The notes beneath the pieces were generated by a model. That model saw nothing but the letters and a program-made list of their open reading frames with translations. It did not search any database and had not been told where the DNA came from. The position numbers and the translations under genes were made by a program. From assembly GCA_944472155.2 (NCBI GenBank), contig OX235277.1, positions 26,174,804 through 26,238,803 of the forward strand: a stretch of DNA of 64,000 nucleotides, read 5' to 3'. Positions 63,092-64,000 of this stretch are shown piece by piece. Each line of letters begins with the position of its first letter. Position 1 is the first letter of the stretch. This DNA comes from Trichobilharzia szidati. Taxonomy: Eukaryota > Platyhelminthes > Trematoda > Strigeidida > Schistosomatidae.

Positions 63092-63765
63092 ATCTCTTCC
63101 TCGCATAATCTCCTCCCTGTCAACCTTTTTTCCTACTCAGGTTCCACTCGATGGTCTGCCGGCTGGTGACGTCACTCAACCGTCTCCTGTGCATATCTTC
63201 CATTCGTATCCTTTTTCCTCGGCATATTTATTCACCAATAAGTTCTTGATTGCTTTGTTTTTGTGATTTCCTTGCTGCTAATTCTTTCTGGTCAGTCAGC
63301 CATCTCATCTCCAGTCTAGAGCCAGCGAATAGGGCTCTTGCTGATAAAAGTCTGCAGTAACCTGTTAGGAATAGTTCACGTGGTGCGTTCCTAGATCTGA
63401 GTACAATAGATTCTCAGACTGATTCCGGAGTGATGAAGGTCGGTCTACGCTTTCCGATCCTGCCTGACTTTGACATTCTCATTCATCCATTCAGGTTGTA
63501 GTTAAAACAATTCTGCCTAGACAAGTGGGAGAAGTGACCTCTTTCATATTTCTCTCGTCGATAGTGATTGGTGCTTGTTTCAGTTCATTTGGTATCTTCG
63601 TCACCTGTAGATTTTCGAGTTTGTATGCTATTAGACATAAATTATCCGCAGAGTCCAGATGTACTACAGTCTGCTTGTCATTTCAACGTATGCCTTTCTT
63701 CTCGCTACCTGTTGACCACAATCAAGAAAATCATCAGTGATAGTAGATAGTCTTAAGCTGGAGGT
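63092..63765 (-). pseudogene. RTE copy, upstream part
   Basis: Continuation of 61718-61856 on the minus strand: C-terminal region, then the RT active site at about 63650 (a Ser-Ala-Asp-Asn reading in place of F-A-D-D). The five-base insertion of other copies is absent here. Confidence 0.75.
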
Positions 63766-63779
63766 AAATTGCTTGACCA

Positions 63780-64000
63780 ATAATGCCTGAAATGTTAAGT
63801 AAGATGATATTAGATATAAACATTCATAGCTTTATAATAAAGGTTTTCTTGTATTTCCCAATGAATGAGAAACAAAGATATTGTTTTTATTGATGTTTCG
63901 CTATTTAATGCTGCTGCTAATAGCTTTATCAAAGTAGTATTAAACCGGAATTTACAAAATCTCAGCATATATATAACAAAGAGTTAAGAGGTGAGAAAAT
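63780..64000 (-). repeat. PLE-D 3' terminal region, minus strand
   Basis: Reverse complement of 26110-26330. On the minus strand it reads gagttaagaggtga-complement boundary, TACT, TTGATAAA, GCTATT...AATAGC, GAAACATC. It runs off the window end, so a PLE-D body may lie beyond 64000. Confidence 0.8.

Overview
The window looks like intergenic, repeat-saturated nuclear DNA of a parasitic flatworm, most probably a schistosome or close blood-fluke relative. The evidence is AT-rich sequence, two recognisable Smalpha-type SINEs carrying hammerhead-ribozyme sequence, many Penelope-like retroelements (PLEs) with GIY-YIG endonuclease domains, SR2-like RTE non-LTR elements, a CR1-like non-LTR pair and Merlin/ISXO2-like transposase remnants. 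There is no operon structure, rRNA, functional tRNA or prokaryotic gene organisation. Nothing lets me name the species. Positions 22281-22777 are an assembly gap.

Layout. 0-8 kb: hammerhead-retroposon remnants, a palindromic PLE-A (960-2720), a PLE-C with a ribozyme-like 3' end (3526-4400) and a long PLE-B (6018-7575). 8-15 kb: ribozyme retroposons, an RTE copy (9725-10750), AT microsatellites, a palindromic PLE-C (12720-13960) and two LTR-like repeats. 15-22 kb: minus-strand PLE-B with a readable RT palm (15187-16775), RTE, PLE-A (19105-20360). 22-32 kb: two nearly identical CR1-like copies, PLE-D pieces, a palindromic PLE-C interrupted by a hammerhead-retroposon dimer with target-site duplication (TSD), and another palindromic PLE-C. 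32-33 kb: an open frame with 10 cysteines that matches no repeat here and is the best host-exon candidate. 33-44 kb: palindromic PLE-A, RTE copies (one with a 14-bp TSD), Smalpha, SINE-B. 44-47 kb: a Merlin transposon split by a PLE-B with a 13-bp TSD. 48-53 kb: four PLE-C pieces, three with ribozyme-like ends. 53-64 kb: RTE, Smalpha, a second Merlin, more ribozyme retroposons, two SINE families and a PLE-E nested inside an RTE copy.

The unifying theme is self-cleaving-ribozyme architecture shared by unrelated retroelements. A tRNA-headed retroposon (here family A) has at least a dozen copies of a type-I hammerhead whose helix III is a loopless palindrome (ACAGCTGT). PLE-C and PLE-D carry hammerhead-like sequence near their 3' ends, again with palindromic helix III, and the PLE-C helix I covaries between copies. 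Many PLE copies also have an inverted copy of their own 3' end attached upstream, giving large palindromes. That PLEs and Smalpha can carry hammerheads is established; the family relationships and the palindromic insertion pattern here are read from the sequence by eye and need folding and alignment software to confirm.

No complete protein-coding gene is visible. All transposon frames are broken by stops or frameshifts, although the RT of the CR1-like copies and one PLE GIY-YIG domain are close to intact.
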